Part shown: positions 15,872 through 25,103 of the stretch, in pieces
Layout: each line of letters opens with the position of its first letter
How positions within the stretch are numbered: the first letter of the stretch is position 1
DNA from: Leadbetterella byssophila_A
GTDB lineage: Bacteria > Bacteroidota > Bacteroidia > Cytophagales > Spirosomataceae
Reading direction: 5' to 3'
Length of the DNA stretch: 64,000 nucleotides
Assembly: GCA_040394735.1 (NCBI GenBank)
Contig: JBEBRR010000011.1
Coordinates: 1-64,000, forward strand
Notes under the pieces: model-generated
Databases searched by the model: none
Seen by the model: the letters and a program-made list of their open reading frames with translations, nothing else
What the model was told of the DNA's origin: nothing
Position numbers and translations under genes: made by a program

Positions 15872-17407
15872 TTGAACGAGACCGCGCTACATATTACCCA
15901 AGACATTAACCGGCAGAAAATCAGCCGCTTGCCCAATGTTACCGAGATAGAATCTGCTGTTCTTGGTGCCTTACTTATTGACAAAGAGGCGGTTAACCTG
16001 GTCAGAGATGTTCTCTCGCCCGACAGCTTTTACCTGGAGGAGCATAAGATCATTTACAAGGTGATCCTTGACATGGCCGATGCCGGCGCGACCATAGACA
16101 CCTTCAGTGTTACCCGTGAGCTGAGAAGCAAAGGACTGATCCGGATTGTAGGCGGTCCCCGTTTTGTGGCAGCCCTGACCAGTCATATCAACTCGGCCTC
16201 CAATGTTGAATTTCATGCCATGATCATGGCCCAGGCCGGCATCAAACGTGAGATGATCCGGGTAGCTTCGGAAATCATGGATGAGGGGGCTGAAAATGAG
16301 CTTGACATTTTTGAGCTGCTGGATAAAACCGAACAGTCTTTCTTCAAGATTTCGGAACGAAATATCCGTAAAAATTACGCCGATGCCAAAAGCATCATGA
16401 AGACCACCATTACGGAGCTGGAAAACAAGAAGCTGAACAACAACGAAGGCGTTACCGGCGTACCCAGCGGGTTCAAAGAGCTGGATGCCCTGACCGGCGG
16501 GTGGCAGAAGACCGAGCTGATCATTATTGCGGCCCGGCCCGGTATGGGAAAGACGGCCTTTGTGGTTTCTGCGATGCGCAATGCCGCTGTAGATCACCAG
16601 AAGCCTGTAGCCATCTTCTCTCTCGAGATGTCATCCACCCAGCTGATGCTCCGTATGATTTCGGCAGAGGCGGAATTAGACAGTGAAAAATTGCGAAAAG
16701 GTACACTTCAGCAGCACGAATGGGAGCAGCTGCATCACCGGATCACCAAACTCTCATCTTCCAATATCTTTATTGATGATACCCCGGCCCTCAGTATCCT
16801 GGAACTTCGGGCCAAATGCCGCCGGCTTAAGGCACAACATGATATCCAGATGGTAATCATTGATTATCTTCAACTGATGACCGGCGATGCGGGCATGGGG
16901 GTATCCAACAGCCGTGAACAGGAAATTGCCACGATCTCCCGTTCCCTGAAGAACCTGGCCAAAGAGCTGGAAGTGCCTGTACTGGCGCTGTCACAGTTAA
17001 GCCGTGCCGTAGAGACCCGGGGCGGGAATAAGCGTCCGCAGCTATCCGACCTGCGGGAGTCGGGCTCCATTGAACAGGATGCCGATATGGTCATGTTTCT
17101 CTACCGGCCGGAATACTATAAGATCATGGAGGATGAAAACGGGAATTCCACTGAAGGGGTAGGCGAAGTAATTATTGCCAAAAACCGGGCGGGGATCACC
17201 GAAACCGTTCAGCTGCGGTTTGTGGGCAAATATACCAAATTTGCCAACCTGGGAGAATATAACAATACGCTCAGCTCTTCCGCTTTCAGCCAGGTGTCCG
17301 GCCTCGATCATTTTGAGTCACAGGCTCCTTCTGACCCGGGCCTGAGTACGTTCAAGAGTAAGATCAATCCGCCGGAGAAGAAGGATGACGGGGATTATCC
17401 TTTTTAA
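15872..17407 (+). CDS. dnaB: Replicative DNA helicase DnaB
   Basis: This is the hexameric replication-fork helicase. It has an N-terminal DnaB domain (PNVTEIESAVLGALLIDKEAV) and a RecA-like C-terminal domain with Walker A ARPGMGKTAF at about residue 220, Walker B VIIDYLQLM and the QLSRAVETRGGNKRPQLSDLRESGSIEQDAD motif. At 511 residues it is full length. The frame is closed by a TAA immediately before 15872 and the first in-frame ATG is about 67 codons in, beyond conserved sequence, so TTG at 15872 is the only workable start. A 6-codon ATG ORF (15855-15875) ends overlapping this TTG. Confidence 0.93.
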   Translation: MNETALHITQDINRQKISRLPNVTEIESAVLGALLIDKEAVNLVRDVLSPDSFYLEEHKIIYKVILDMADAGATIDTFSVTRELRSKGLIRIVGGPRFVAALTSHINSASNVEFHAMIMAQAGIKREMIRVASEIMDEGAENELDIFELLDKTEQSFFKISERNIRKNYADAKSIMKTTITELENKKLNNNEGVTGVPSGFKELDALTGGWQKTELIIIAARPGMGKTAFVVSAMRNAAVDHQKPVAIFSLEMSSTQLMLRMISAEAELDSEKLRKGTLQQHEWEQLHHRITKLSSSNIFIDDTPALSILELRAKCRRLKAQHDIQMVIIDYLQLMTGDAGMGVSNSREQEIATISRSLKNLAKELEVPVLALSQLSRAVETRGGNKRPQLSDLRESGSIEQDADMVMFLYRPEYYKIMEDENGNSTEGVGEVIIAKNRAGITETVQLRFVGKYTKFANLGEYNNTLSSSAFSQVSGLDHFESQAPSDPGLSTFKSKINPPEKKDDGDYPF

Positions 17408-17419
17408 CTATTAACTTTC

Positions 17420-18436
17420 TCAAATCTTCCCTGCTCTCTTAACCGCATCCAGGATGCCGATCTGTTCAATGATTTCCCATGGGCGGATGGCCGGTTCCTT
17501 ACCGGAACGGATGGCTTCAGCCAGCTGATCAAAGAGAAAGGCCCAGTTACCGGGCAGGGTTTCTACTTTCCCCTCTATTTCAAGTCCGTTCAGTGAAGTA
17601 CGGATCTTCCCGTGGCCGAAGACCGGTTCCACACCGAAGCCGGGCTGTACGGGATAAAGCCCGCTTACAAGGTGATCTTCCTGTACGTCCATCCCGTATT
17701 TTGTAAAAGATCCCAGCGTTCCGTGAACAATGTATTTAGGCCCCTGATCTTTCACCAGCAGGCTGGATCTGAGGTTAACCTTCACCCGGCCGAAATCCAT
17801 ATGAAGATTAAACGCATCATCAATTTCCGAGTTTATCCGCTGGATGAACACTTCTCCGGAGAACGAATCCGGCTTACCGAACAGCGCAATGGCCTGGTCT
17901 ACGAGGTGAGCTCCCAGGTCATAGAGAATGCCGGTAGTGGCATCGGGCGCCTCCTTCCATGCTTTGGCGTTCAGGACAGGTTTATAACGGTCGAAATGGG
18001 CCTCATAAGACAAAATTTCTCCCAAAATGCCTGATTCTACCACCTTTCTAACGGTCTGAAAGTCGCTATCGTAACGCCTGTTCTGAAACACGCACAGCAC
18101 CTTGCCCCGCTTTTCCGCCAATTCAAAGAGTTCTGCGGCCTCGACAGCCCGGGCTGTTACCGGTTTCTCTACCAGCACATGCTTTCCGGCCTCCAGCGCC
18201 CTTCTGGCATAGTCAAAATGGGTTGAACTGGGGGAGCATACCGATATAAGATCAATCGACTTATCCGCCAGCAACTCATCAATGGAGCCCGCCTTTTTCG
18301 TCTCCACAAAAATATGGGGCGGCAGCTCCTGGGAGGTCACAATTTTGACCAGATTGAATTTGGGATTCGTCAGGAAGAAGGGCGCCTGAAGATATCTTCC
18401 CGACAATCCGAAGCCTACTATTCCTACGTTGATCAT
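17420..18436 (-). CDS. Gfo/Idh/MocA family NAD(P)-dependent oxidoreductase
   Basis: The start at 18436 gives the Rossmann N-terminus MINVGIVGFGLSGRYLQAPF; the frame is open upstream but the extra sequence is non-conserved. The EKPVTARAVEAAELFELAEK motif (conserved Lys of EKP) and LYDLGAHLVDQAIALFG are typical of the C-terminal Gfo/Idh/MocA domain. Length is 338 residues. The substrate, probably a sugar or polyol derivative, is not evident. It follows the acyl-CoA dehydrogenase gene on the minus strand with a 73-nt gap and converges on dnaB with only 12 nt between stops. Confidence 0.88.
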   Translation of the reverse strand: MINVGIVGFGLSGRYLQAPFFLTNPKFNLVKIVTSQELPPHIFVETKKAGSIDELLADKSIDLISVCSPSSTHFDYARRALEAGKHVLVEKPVTARAVEAAELFELAEKRGKVLCVFQNRRYDSDFQTVRKVVESGILGEILSYEAHFDRYKPVLNAKAWKEAPDATTGILYDLGAHLVDQAIALFGKPDSFSGEVFIQRINSEIDDAFNLHMDFGRVKVNLRSSLLVKDQGPKYIVHGTLGSFTKYGMDVQEDHLVSGLYPVQPGFGVEPVFGHGKIRTSLNGLEIEGKVETLPGNWAFLFDQLAEAIRSGKEPAIRPWEIIEQIGILDAVKRAGKI

Positions 18437-18509
18437 AATATTTGTATAATTATATAAACACAAAATAAAATCGCTATTCATCCAGATTAATAACGAAAAA
18501 CGAAGCACT

Positions 18510-19709
18510 TTATTTAAAAGCCTGAATTCCGGTGATCTCCTGTCCCAGAATGAGCAGGTGAATATCATGGGTACCTTCATAGGTCACCACCGATTCAAGA
18601 TTGGCCATATGCCGCATGATGGAGTACTCTCCCGTGATACCGTTTCCGCCGAGAATCTGGCGGGCCTCGCGGGCGATGTTCAGGGCCATGGCCACGTTAT
18701 TCCGTTTGGCCAGGGAGATCTGGGCGGAGGTGGCCTTGCCCTCATCTTTGTTCCTCCCGAGCTTCCAGGTGAGCAGCTGCGCCTTGGTGATCTCGGTCAG
18801 AAACTCCGCCAGCTTTTTCTGGATCAGCTGAAAAGAAGCAATGGGCCTGTCGAACTGTATTCTTTCCAGCGCATATTTCAATGCTGTATCATAACAATCC
18901 ATGGCCGCTCCTATTGCTCCCCAGGAGATCCCGTAGCGGGCATTGTCGAGGCAGCGCAAAGGGGAGCGCAACCCGTCAGCGCCGGGCAGAAGGTTGTCCT
19001 TGGGCACTTTTACATTATCAAACACCAGCTCGCCGGTAGCGCTGGCTCTCAGCGACCATTTATTACTGATTTCCGGTGTACTGAATCCCTCCATTCCTCT
19101 TTCCACGATGAGCCCTTTGATCCTTCCCGCCTCATTTTTTGCCCAAACCACCGCCAGGTCGCAATAAGGGGCATTGGAAATCCAGGTTTTTGAACCATTC
19201 AGCACAAGATGATCTCCTTCCTCCCGGAAATGACAGCGCATTCCTGCAGGATTGGAGCCAAAGTCGGGCTCGGTAAGCCCGAAGCTGCCCAGCAGTTCGC
19301 CGGAAGCCAGTCGCGGCAGGTATTTCCGGCGCTGTTCCCCGGAACCGTATTCAAATATGGGAAACATGACCAGTGAACCCTGGACCGATGCGGTAGAACG
19401 GATACCGGAGTCTACCCGTTCCAGTTCCTGCATCATGAGGCCATAAGTGATATAATCAGCGCCCATCCCCCCGTACGATTCCGGTATAACAGGACCAAAT
19501 AATCCCATTTCTCCTATTTTCTTTACGAGAAAGCGAGGAAATCTGGCCTGTTGAGCTGCATCTTCAATAATGGGTGAAATCTCCTTTTTGCAAAAGTCGC
19601 GTACGGAAGCGCGGATAAGAAGATGCTCTTCAGACAACAGGTCATCCAGCCCGTAAAAATCAGGGGCAACAAAGCCATCGGCTTTCTGCGAGCGCTTAAA
19701 ATCATTCAT
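18510..19709 (-). CDS. Acyl-CoA dehydrogenase, glutaryl-CoA dehydrogenase-like
   Basis: This 399-residue flavoprotein has the signatures SFGLTEPDFGSNPAGM and GGNGITGEYSIMRHMANLESVVTYEGTHDIH. The Glu in VTYEGTHDIH is the catalytic base position, and this C-terminal pattern is closest to glutaryl-CoA dehydrogenases (GcdH) of lysine/tryptophan breakdown. It starts 4 nt before the lysA stop, so it is translationally coupled to a lysine biosynthesis gene. The GcdH assignment is by similarity and other short acyl-CoA substrates are possible. Confidence 0.87.
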   Translation of the reverse strand: MNDFKRSQKADGFVAPDFYGLDDLLSEEHLLIRASVRDFCKKEISPIIEDAAQQARFPRFLVKKIGEMGLFGPVIPESYGGMGADYITYGLMMQELERVDSGIRSTASVQGSLVMFPIFEYGSGEQRRKYLPRLASGELLGSFGLTEPDFGSNPAGMRCHFREEGDHLVLNGSKTWISNAPYCDLAVVWAKNEAGRIKGLIVERGMEGFSTPEISNKWSLRASATGELVFDNVKVPKDNLLPGADGLRSPLRCLDNARYGISWGAIGAAMDCYDTALKYALERIQFDRPIASFQLIQKKLAEFLTEITKAQLLTWKLGRNKDEGKATSAQISLAKRNNVAMALNIAREARQILGGNGITGEYSIMRHMANLESVVTYEGTHDIHLLILGQEITGIQAFK

Positions 19710-20914
19710 GGTATTATCAGAATCTGGTTTTTCAGGATATCCTCCATCGTTTCCCTTTTGCGCACCAAATGTTCTTTTCCGCGGTAAACCAGCACTTCTG
19801 CAGGCCGGAAACGGCTGTTGTAATTGGAGGCCATGGTGAACCCGTAAGCCCCGGCATTCCGGATCGCCAGAAGGTCTCCTTCCGACGTTTCCGGGAGATC
19901 CCTGTCTTTAGCAATATCGTCAGTTTCGCACATATATCCAACCACATTGTATTTTTTTTGGGGCGGGGCACCCGCTCTGGAAATATTCACCACCTCGTGC
20001 CAGGCGTCGTACATCATAGGCCGGATCAGGTGGTTAAGCCCTGTATTCAGGCCCAGCAAGTCGCCATTGGGGTTGTTCTTTACCACGTTAACCTGCGCCA
20101 GCAGAAGGCCCGACTCGCTCACCAGGAACTTCCCGGGCTCGAACCAGAGTTCCAGCTCCCGGCCATAGGCTTTGCAGAAGTCCGTAAACTTCGCCGAGAG
20201 TTTTTCTCCCAGATCTTTCATATCGGTTACGGCATCTCCTTCCCTGTATGCCACCTTAAAGCCTCCGCCAAAGTCGAGGTACTGCAGGTTACCAAAGCTC
20301 ATGGCCAGCTCAAACATCACTTCTGCCGCCCGGATAAACGTGCTTCCGTCTTTAATATCGGAGCCGGTATGCTGATGCAGTCCCGTTATATTCAGATTAT
20401 ACCGGTTGACCAGCTTTAGGATCTCCGCCTTCTGCTCTACAGGAATTCCGAATTTGGAGTTACCGTGGCCGGTAGAGATTTTCAGGTTCCCTCCTCCTTC
20501 CACATTGGGGCGTATGCGAATAAAGAGTGGCCTGGAGCTTCCATATTTCTGACCGAATTTCTCCAGCGCCGAAAGGTTATCGACATTTACCAGCACCCCG
20601 TGATTCACACATTCCTCAATCTCCTCAAACCCTACCCCGCTGGAAGTAAAAGTAATCTGTTCAGGCTTAAACCCGGCTTTCAGAGCCAGGTGCATTTCCT
20701 GCGGGGAAACCACATCTACCTCCACGCCCAGTGTTCTCATCAGAGAAAGTACGGAGATATTGGTGTTGGCTTTGCAGGCATATTTTATTTTCATGCGTAC
20801 CGCAGGAAATGCTTCCCGCAGGATATTGATCTTTTCTTCAATTTTATCCCCGTCGTATACGTATAACGGAGTCCCAAATGTGCCTGCCAGGTTCAGCAGA
20901 GTCGAATTGTCCAT
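19706..20914 (-). CDS. lysA: Diaminopimelate decarboxylase
   Basis: This PLP enzyme makes L-lysine from meso-diaminopimelate. At 402 residues it is typical. Landmarks are the PLP-lysine motif KYACKANTN near residue 45, GHGNSKFG, HQHTGSDI, the PLP-phosphate glycine loop LDFGGGF, EPGKFLV, the active-site CETDD motif and GAYGFTMASNYN. A -7 promoter box lies 24 nt upstream. It heads a three-gene minus-strand run with the acyl-CoA dehydrogenase and the Gfo/Idh/MocA oxidoreductase. Confidence 0.94.
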   Translation of the reverse strand: MDNSTLLNLAGTFGTPLYVYDGDKIEEKINILREAFPAVRMKIKYACKANTNISVLSLMRTLGVEVDVVSPQEMHLALKAGFKPEQITFTSSGVGFEEIEECVNHGVLVNVDNLSALEKFGQKYGSSRPLFIRIRPNVEGGGNLKISTGHGNSKFGIPVEQKAEILKLVNRYNLNITGLHQHTGSDIKDGSTFIRAAEVMFELAMSFGNLQYLDFGGGFKVAYREGDAVTDMKDLGEKLSAKFTDFCKAYGRELELWFEPGKFLVSESGLLLAQVNVVKNNPNGDLLGLNTGLNHLIRPMMYDAWHEVVNISRAGAPPQKKYNVVGYMCETDDIAKDRDLPETSEGDLLAIRNAGAYGFTMASNYNSRFRPAEVLVYRGKEHLVRKRETMEDILKNQILIIP

Positions 20915-20937
20915 TTATAAGAATGCTTGATGCTGTG

Positions 20938-20945
20938 CAAAAATA
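20938..20945 (-). promoter_or_regulatory. -7 box of lysA (TATTTTTG)
   Basis: On the minus strand TATTTTTG followed by C matches TAnnTTTGY, 24 nt before the lysA ATG. Confidence 0.45.
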
Positions 20946-21198
20946 CGTGAAAAACAGGGGATACGGAATGCCGTGCGGAATATAATTGCAAATGCTGATT
21001 ACTTAGATATTTTGTGAATTATACATATTTATAATTATTTCGCTTTTTTACCGGATTAACCCTGTTTTGCGGATTTTCAAAGGCCTGTGCCCCCCTTACA
21101 GGAAAGCGTGTAATGAAAATTTAATCGCTTCTTTACAGGCCGAAAAGTTGACTTTATCAAAACGAAAAGCCAAATTGCACTATATGAAACATCACACT

Positions 21199-22641
21199 AT
21201 GAATGAATCCATTTTTGTTAACTCGGAAGTTTCTCCCCTGGAAAGACTGATCATCCACAGCCCTGACAGCGGCCTGGGAAAGGTGGTTCCGTCTAAAGCG
21301 CAGGACTGGCTGTTTGAAGATATCATCCACCTGGAAACCATGCGTAAAAAGGAATACGATCTCTACGTTAAGCTTCTCCTTCATTTTCTTGATCCTGAAG
21401 CCATCCGCTGGTATAATGCAGCCGGTGATATGCACCGGGAATTTTTCAAGCCCAATTCCGAAAATTATTTTGATTCGGACAAGGTGATCGACATCGAAAG
21501 GCTTCTTTTTGAGGTGCTGGAAAACCCGGAGGTAAAGGTGCCGCTGGTGGCTGCTATTTCAGCCATTGAAGAGTGCTCCTACCTGGAGATGAAGCATTTT
21601 CTGAAGTATCCGAACCGCGAATTATCCAAAATACTGATCACGGGGATGACGGATGAAGGGGAAATGTTTTTCCCTCCCGTTCCGAACCTTATCTTTACGC
21701 GGGATCTGGGCGTGGTGGTTAATGACCACATTATACTGACCCAACCGGCCAAGTCGGCCCGTACGCGCGAGTCCCTGATCGCCAAATATATCTTTTTCAA
21801 TCACCCCCTTTTCCGGGATTATACCGATAAGATCATCGAAATAGAAGAAGATGAAGAGCATTTTCTGCTGCCGGAAGACAAGACCCAGCGCTGGGATACC
21901 CTCGAAGGGGGCGATGTAATGATGGTAGCTCCGAATCACCTGCTGATCGGCATTTCGGAACGAACCACGCTGGATGCCGCCAGGCAAACCATGAACAAGC
22001 TTTTTGAAAAGAAGGTGGTGGAAAAGGTTTCAATCGTAAAAATTCCGAGCAAGCGCGATTACATGCACATTGATACGGTATTTACCCAGATCAAAAAAAA
22101 TGTCTGGGTTTTATTACGCTCAATGGTTCAGAAAACCATTGACCAGCCCAACCAGAAAGCCTGGGAGGCGCTGGGCCCTGTAGACAGCGCCGAAAAAGTC
22201 ATTATTAAAACTTTTATTAACCGCCCTGAGGGCGTGCATGTAGAGGACGTGGACAATCTGGAAGATCTGCTGACCGGCATATCGGTGAAAGATCTGAAGT
22301 GTACGGGGCCTGTCAGGTTTGTTTATTCGGGAAATGACGTATTTCCGTTCGGAGAACGGGAGCAATGGACCGACTCCTGCAATCTCCTGGTGCTTCAGGA
22401 GGGAGTAGCGCTCGCCTACGACCGGAATGACAAAACGGATGAAGCTTTCAGGGAGCAGGGATTTTCCCTGATTCATGCCAGTGAACTTCTTGCCCGGCTG
22501 GAGAGCGGCCAGGTCAGAGCGGAAGACTTAAAGGATACGATCATCCTGCTTCCTTCAGCCGAGCTTTCACGTGCAAGGGGCGGATCGCATTGCATGAGTT
22601 TACCCCTGAAAAGAAAGGATATTTTCGAAAAAAATAATTAA
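21199..22641 (+). CDS. Arginine deiminase family protein
   Basis: The 480-residue product belongs to the guanidino-group modifying (pentein) fold. Visible active-site segments are PNLIFTRDLGVVV (Asp), EGGDVMM (Glu), the catalytic His in MHIDTVFTQI and the nucleophile Cys in ARGGSHCMSLPL at about residue 465. These match the order seen in arginine deiminases, which convert arginine to citrulline and ammonia, although canonical ArcA has RGGPRCMS rather than RGGSHCMS. ATG at 21199 starts MNESIFVNSEVSPLERLIIHSP, which looks like the family N-terminus; an ATG at 21184 is also in frame. ctlX, another member of the fold, follows 32 nt later. Confidence 0.82.
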   Translation: MNESIFVNSEVSPLERLIIHSPDSGLGKVVPSKAQDWLFEDIIHLETMRKKEYDLYVKLLLHFLDPEAIRWYNAAGDMHREFFKPNSENYFDSDKVIDIERLLFEVLENPEVKVPLVAAISAIEECSYLEMKHFLKYPNRELSKILITGMTDEGEMFFPPVPNLIFTRDLGVVVNDHIILTQPAKSARTRESLIAKYIFFNHPLFRDYTDKIIEIEEDEEHFLLPEDKTQRWDTLEGGDVMMVAPNHLLIGISERTTLDAARQTMNKLFEKKVVEKVSIVKIPSKRDYMHIDTVFTQIKKNVWVLLRSMVQKTIDQPNQKAWEALGPVDSAEKVIIKTFINRPEGVHVEDVDNLEDLLTGISVKDLKCTGPVRFVYSGNDVFPFGEREQWTDSCNLLVLQEGVALAYDRNDKTDEAFREQGFSLIHASELLARLESGQVRAEDLKDTIILLPSAELSRARGGSHCMSLPLKRKDIFEKNN

Positions 22642-22673
22642 TATTGGGCATGAAACCTTAAACTTCTACGCCT

Positions 22674-23597
22674 ATGCAAGAGCAAGTAACATCTAATTTA
22701 CTGATGATTAGGCCGGTGAATTTCGCATTTAACCAGGAAACGGCATCCACCAATACTTTTCAGAAACAAAAGGATATAAACCAGGAAACGCTGAATAGCT
22801 CAGCCCAGGAATGTTTTGACGAACTGGTGGCCCAGTTGCGGCTCCGTGATATTAATGTTCATGTTTTTGATGATACTGCCGAGCCCTATACGCCGGATAG
22901 TATATTTCCCAATAACTGGTTTTCGACCCACCATTCGGGTAAAGTAATGATCTACCCGCTGGAAGCCCCCAACCGGAGAGCGGAAAGGCGGCAGGATGTG
23001 CTGGATTTCCTGAAAAAGTACTACGATTTTCATATTTTGCTGGATCTGACCCACTTTGAGAAAGACGGGAAATACCTGGAAGGGACGGGCAGCATCGTAC
23101 TGGACCGGATCAACCGGATCGCGTATGCCTGCCTGTCGTCAAGAACCCACCCGGAAGTGCTCAGGGCATGGCAAAAGGTAATTGATTATGAACTGGTTAC
23201 TTTTGAGGCGTTTGATAAGGAAGGAGTACCGGTTTACCACACCAATGTGGTAATGTGTATGGGTGATACCTTCTGTGTGATCTGCCTGGAGGCAATTACT
23301 GACCCCGACCAGAGGCTGATGGTAAGGCAGAAACTCGAAAATTCAGGCAAAACCATCATGGAAATTACCATGAATCAGATGAGTGCCTTTGCCGGAAATA
23401 TGCTGCTGGTGAAAAATAAAAAGGACAAGAACTTCCTGGTGATGTCTGACCGTGCTTACGAGTCACTTACCCGCGAACAGATTGACACCATGGATTATTT
23501 TGCAGAAATACTTCATACCGACCTGGGTTATATTGAAAGCGTAGGCGGCGGCTCGGCGCGATGTATGATTGCGGAGATTCATTTACCGGAAAAGTAA
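22674..23597 (+). CDS. ctlX: CtlX-type citrulline utilization hydrolase / arginine deiminase-related protein
   Basis: The 307-residue pentein-fold protein has the CtlX hallmarks LLMIRPVNFAFNQETASTN near the N-terminus, SIFPNNWFSTH, VYHTNVVMCMG (catalytic His) and a C-terminal GGGSARCMIAEIHLP with the nucleophile Cys at residue 297. CtlX is tied to citrulline catabolism. It directly follows a larger arginine deiminase-like gene, so the pair could act in sequence on arginine and citrulline. A heptad repeat array begins at its stop codon. Confidence 0.87.
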   Translation: MQEQVTSNLLMIRPVNFAFNQETASTNTFQKQKDINQETLNSSAQECFDELVAQLRLRDINVHVFDDTAEPYTPDSIFPNNWFSTHHSGKVMIYPLEAPNRRAERRQDVLDFLKKYYDFHILLDLTHFEKDGKYLEGTGSIVLDRINRIAYACLSSRTHPEVLRAWQKVIDYELVTFEAFDKEGVPVYHTNVVMCMGDTFCVICLEAITDPDQRLMVRQKLENSGKTIMEITMNQMSAFAGNMLLVKNKKDKNFLVMSDRAYESLTREQIDTMDYFAEILHTDLGYIESVGGGSARCMIAEIHLPEK

Positions 23598-23712
23598 ATG
23601 AAAGTTAAAAACTAAAAACGGTCCGCCGCTGCGGTGAAAAACTAAAAGTAATGGAATATCCGTATTTTAATTATAAAAGAATGTTCCTTCGCTTTCACTT
23701 TTAACTATTACC
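23594..23712. repeat. Heptad repeat array after ctlX
   Basis: From the ctlX TAA the sequence runs GAAAGTT, AAAAACT, AAAAACG, then a short GC insert, GTGAAAA, ACTAAAA, GTAATGG. A second, opposite-sense run lies at about 23690-23710 (minus strand GGTAATA, GTTAAAA, GTGAAAG). Confidence 0.6.
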
Positions 23713-23745
23713 TTAAATAATACCAAGCAGGTTTAAGCTTCATCT

Positions 23746-24903
23746 ATGAACAGAAAGATCAGAATGGGAATGGTAGGTGGCGGGCAGGGTGCCTTTATAG
23801 GTGCGGTGCATCGTACCGCTGCCGCTATTGACGGGGAAATTGAGCTGGTTTGCGGCGCTTTCAGCTCTACCCCTGAGAAATCAAAGGCATCAGGCAGGGA
23901 TCTTATGCTGCCGGAAGAACGCTGCTACGGGGATTACAGGGAAATGATCCGGCAGGAGTTGCGCAGAAAAGATAAAATGGATGCAGTTTCGATAGTAACA
24001 CCTAACCATATGCATTTCGGTCCGGCTAAAATGGCCCTTGAGAACGGCTTTCATGTGATCTGCGATAAGCCGGTCACCTTCACCCTGGCCGAAGCCCGTA
24101 AGCTGAAAGATATCATTGAACAGACCGGACTGACCTTTGCCCTGACCCATAATTATACCGGTTATCCCATGATCAAACAGGCCCGCCACCTGGTTCAGAG
24201 CGGGGCTCTGGGTAAAATACGCAAGGTAGTGGTAGAGTACCCCCAAGGCTGGCTGGCTTTCCTGGAAGAAAAACGGGGCTATAAACAGGCTGAATGGCGC
24301 ACCGACCCGAAACGGTCAGGAATTGCCGGTGCTGTGGGAGATATAGGTACCCATGCAGAGAATCTGGCCGAATACATCACGGGACTGAAGATTACCGGGC
24401 TTTGTGCGGATATCTCCACCTTTGTGGAAGGCCGCCTGCTGGATGATGACGCCAACGTGCTGCTCCGGTTTGATAATGGCGCTAAGGGCATTCTTTATTG
24501 CAGCCAGATCGCCAACGGGGAAGAAAATGCCCTGCGGATCCGGATATACGGAGAACTGGGCGGCCTCGACTGGCGCCAGGAAGAACCGAATACGCTGGCC
24601 CATAAGTCGCAGACATTTCATCATCTTTACCGGCCGAATGTAGGAGACCTCTCCCCTTTTGCCAGGGCCAATACCCGTTTACCTAATGGCCATCCCGAAG
24701 GATACCTCGAGGCTTTTGCCAATATTTACAGGAATTTCGCCCGTACCGTACGTAAACGGATGAACGGCGAAGAGCCCACGGAAATTGAGCTGGACTTCCC
24801 GGGCATAGACGACGGAATCCGGGGAATGCTCTTTGTGGAGAGTGTAATTGCTTCAGGAAAGAGTAAATCGAAATGGGTTAAATTCAGGCAGATATCTTCC
24901 TGA
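23746..24903 (+). CDS. Gfo/Idh/MocA family oxidoreductase
   Basis: The 385-residue protein starts MNRKIRMGMVGGGQGAFIGAVHR, a Rossmann nucleotide-binding motif. CDKPVTFTLAEARKLKDI carries the conserved Lys, and AGAVGDIGTHAENLAEYITG is the sugar-binding histidine region of the family. It differs clearly from the other family member at 17.4 kb. The catalytic substrate is unknown, probably a sugar or inositol derivative. It follows ctlX by about 150 nt with a repeat array between them. Confidence 0.88.
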   Translation: MNRKIRMGMVGGGQGAFIGAVHRTAAAIDGEIELVCGAFSSTPEKSKASGRDLMLPEERCYGDYREMIRQELRRKDKMDAVSIVTPNHMHFGPAKMALENGFHVICDKPVTFTLAEARKLKDIIEQTGLTFALTHNYTGYPMIKQARHLVQSGALGKIRKVVVEYPQGWLAFLEEKRGYKQAEWRTDPKRSGIAGAVGDIGTHAENLAEYITGLKITGLCADISTFVEGRLLDDDANVLLRFDNGAKGILYCSQIANGEENALRIRIYGELGGLDWRQEEPNTLAHKSQTFHHLYRPNVGDLSPFARANTRLPNGHPEGYLEAFANIYRNFARTVRKRMNGEEPTEIELDFPGIDDGIRGMLFVESVIASGKSKSKWVKFRQISS

Positions 24904-24914
24904 AGCAAGCTATC

Positions 24915-25080
24915 CATAGTTTTACCGGCGGTTTATATAATTGAAACCGTTCCGAACCGGAACATCTCTTCTTTTGACTGAAGCTATTCTCCAGGCGGTA
25001 GAAAAGGTATAATGCCCGTTAATATCAGTATATGAAAAGCTGCCACCAGCGTGAATAAACCGATGAGCCCGGCGGATCAT
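24915..25080 (-). pseudogene. Frameshifted remnant of a small membrane protein gene
   Basis: On the minus strand an ATG at 25080 opens MIRRA; shifting frame then reads IGLFTLVAAFHILILTGIIPF, a clean membrane span, before a further shift continues as YRLENSFSQKKR. No single frame gives a sensible protein. The pieces in order look like a small Bacteroidota membrane protein broken by two frameshifts, though a chance hydrophobic stretch cannot be excluded. Confidence 0.3.
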
Positions 25081-25103
25081 TCCCGTTTTTCGAGATACCG
25101 GGT

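Noticed and set aside
18437..18580. 48-residue N-terminal extension of the oxidoreductase
   Set aside because: The Rossmann motif begins at the Met encoded at 18436, as usual for the family.
21000..21198. Extra N-terminal region of the arginine deiminase-like ORF
   Set aside because: The open frame starts at 21067, but residues before the Met at 21199 do not resemble the family.
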